Of a stretch of 64,000 bases of DNA, positions 63,948-64,000 are shown in pieces. Within the stretch, counting starts at the first letter, position 1; each line of letters opens with the position of its first letter. The position numbers and the translations under genes are program-made. Under the pieces are notes generated by a model that saw nothing but the letters and a program-made list of their open reading frames with translations, was not told the DNA's origin and did no database searches. Source of the stretch: Dethiobacter alkaliphilus (GTDB lineage: Bacteria; Bacillota; Dethiobacteria; DTU022; UBA8154); NCBI GenBank assembly GCA_016841605.1, contig JAENYV010000003.1:215027-279026 (forward strand), given 5' to 3'.

Positions 63948-64000
63948 ATCGGGATAGGGGGCGGTGATTAACCGCCGACCCTCCCACACCACCGTACAAG
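63948..64000 (-). mobile_element. Probable 3' end of a group II intron (cut by window edge)
   Basis: Reading the minus strand from the edge: GTACGGTGGTGTGGGAGG, then a hairpin GGCGG-TTAATCA-CCGCC, then CCCCTATCCCGAT. This matches the usual end of bacterial group II introns, where the close of domain V is followed by the domain VI hairpin with its bulged region and a terminal CCCGAT-like sequence. The intron body and any reverse transcriptase would be to the right of the window. It sits about 60 nt upstream of the phosphoesterase gene. Confidence 0.6.

Overview
The window reads as chromosome from an anaerobic, low-to-mid GC Bacillota, most likely class Clostridia and near the Peptococcaceae or Syntrophomonadaceae. 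The grounds are the glgBCDA-P glycogen operon with a GlgD subunit, an ANTAR-controlled glnA, a three-gene archaeal-type glutamate synthase, soluble NuoEF-type diaphorase proteins, TRAP transporters, a sigma-54 type promoter before a molybdopterin enzyme, and AGGAGG ribosome binding sites with frequent TTG and GTG starts. Genus cannot be set from the sequence. No rRNA, tRNA or CRISPR array was found.

Layout. 1-7.0 kb: glycogen operon on the minus strand (glgB, glgC, glgD, glgA, glgP; glgP runs off the left edge) behind a clear sigma-A promoter. 7.1-10.5 kb: a YtqA-like radical SAM protein, mnmG and a 58-aa DUF2892 membrane protein. 10.6-21.9 kb: nitrogen block, with an ANTAR regulator, glnA, amt and glnB, then NAD synthetase, the split glutamate synthase and a ferritin. 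22-24.6 kb: a CoA-disulfide-reductase-like flavoprotein and a DnaJ-like chaperone. 24.7-37 kb: an orphan TRAP DctP, a BenE-type permease, an enoyl-CoA hydratase, a GGDEF-EAL-CBS-GGDEF protein, threonine synthase, two tandem soluble chemoreceptors and an orphan TRAP DctQM pair. 37.4-43.5 kb: a cell-envelope group (PAP2, LiaF-like, PspC, ABC-F) and a PrcB-domain lipoprotein with a TraB-type protein. 43.5-48.7 kb: a CsoR/CstR-type repressor with a NapH-type ferredoxin protein, a NuoE/NuoF/HoxU-like electron module and a TetR regulator. 49-57.3 kb: an RNA methyltransferase, a DUF3048 protein, a complete TRAP operon, a Cys-rich small protein, an HTH-Uma2 fusion and an XRE/membrane protein pair. 57.5-64 kb: signal peptidase I, a cysteine hydrolase, two RiPP-like precursor peptides, a purine-permease fragment, a molybdopterin oxidoreductase, MsrAB, a phosphoesterase and, at the right edge, what looks like the 3' end of a group II intron.

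The most coherent regulatory system is the ANTAR-glnA-amt-glnB unit. The glnA leader, directly after the regulator gene, holds two consecutive hexaloop hairpins, each with A at loop position 1 and G at position 4. The 3' arm of the second is also the 5' arm of a rho-independent terminator. A similar, weaker arrangement lies between glnA and amt. A second strong local system is a 36-bp perfect palindrome before the NapH-type gene, next to a CsoR-family repressor whose copper-ligand His position is Tyr, which points to CstR-like sulfur sensing rather than copper. A third item is a pair of double-glycine leader peptides with Cys-containing cores but no maturation enzymes in view, bracketed by imperfect direct repeats of about 36 bp.
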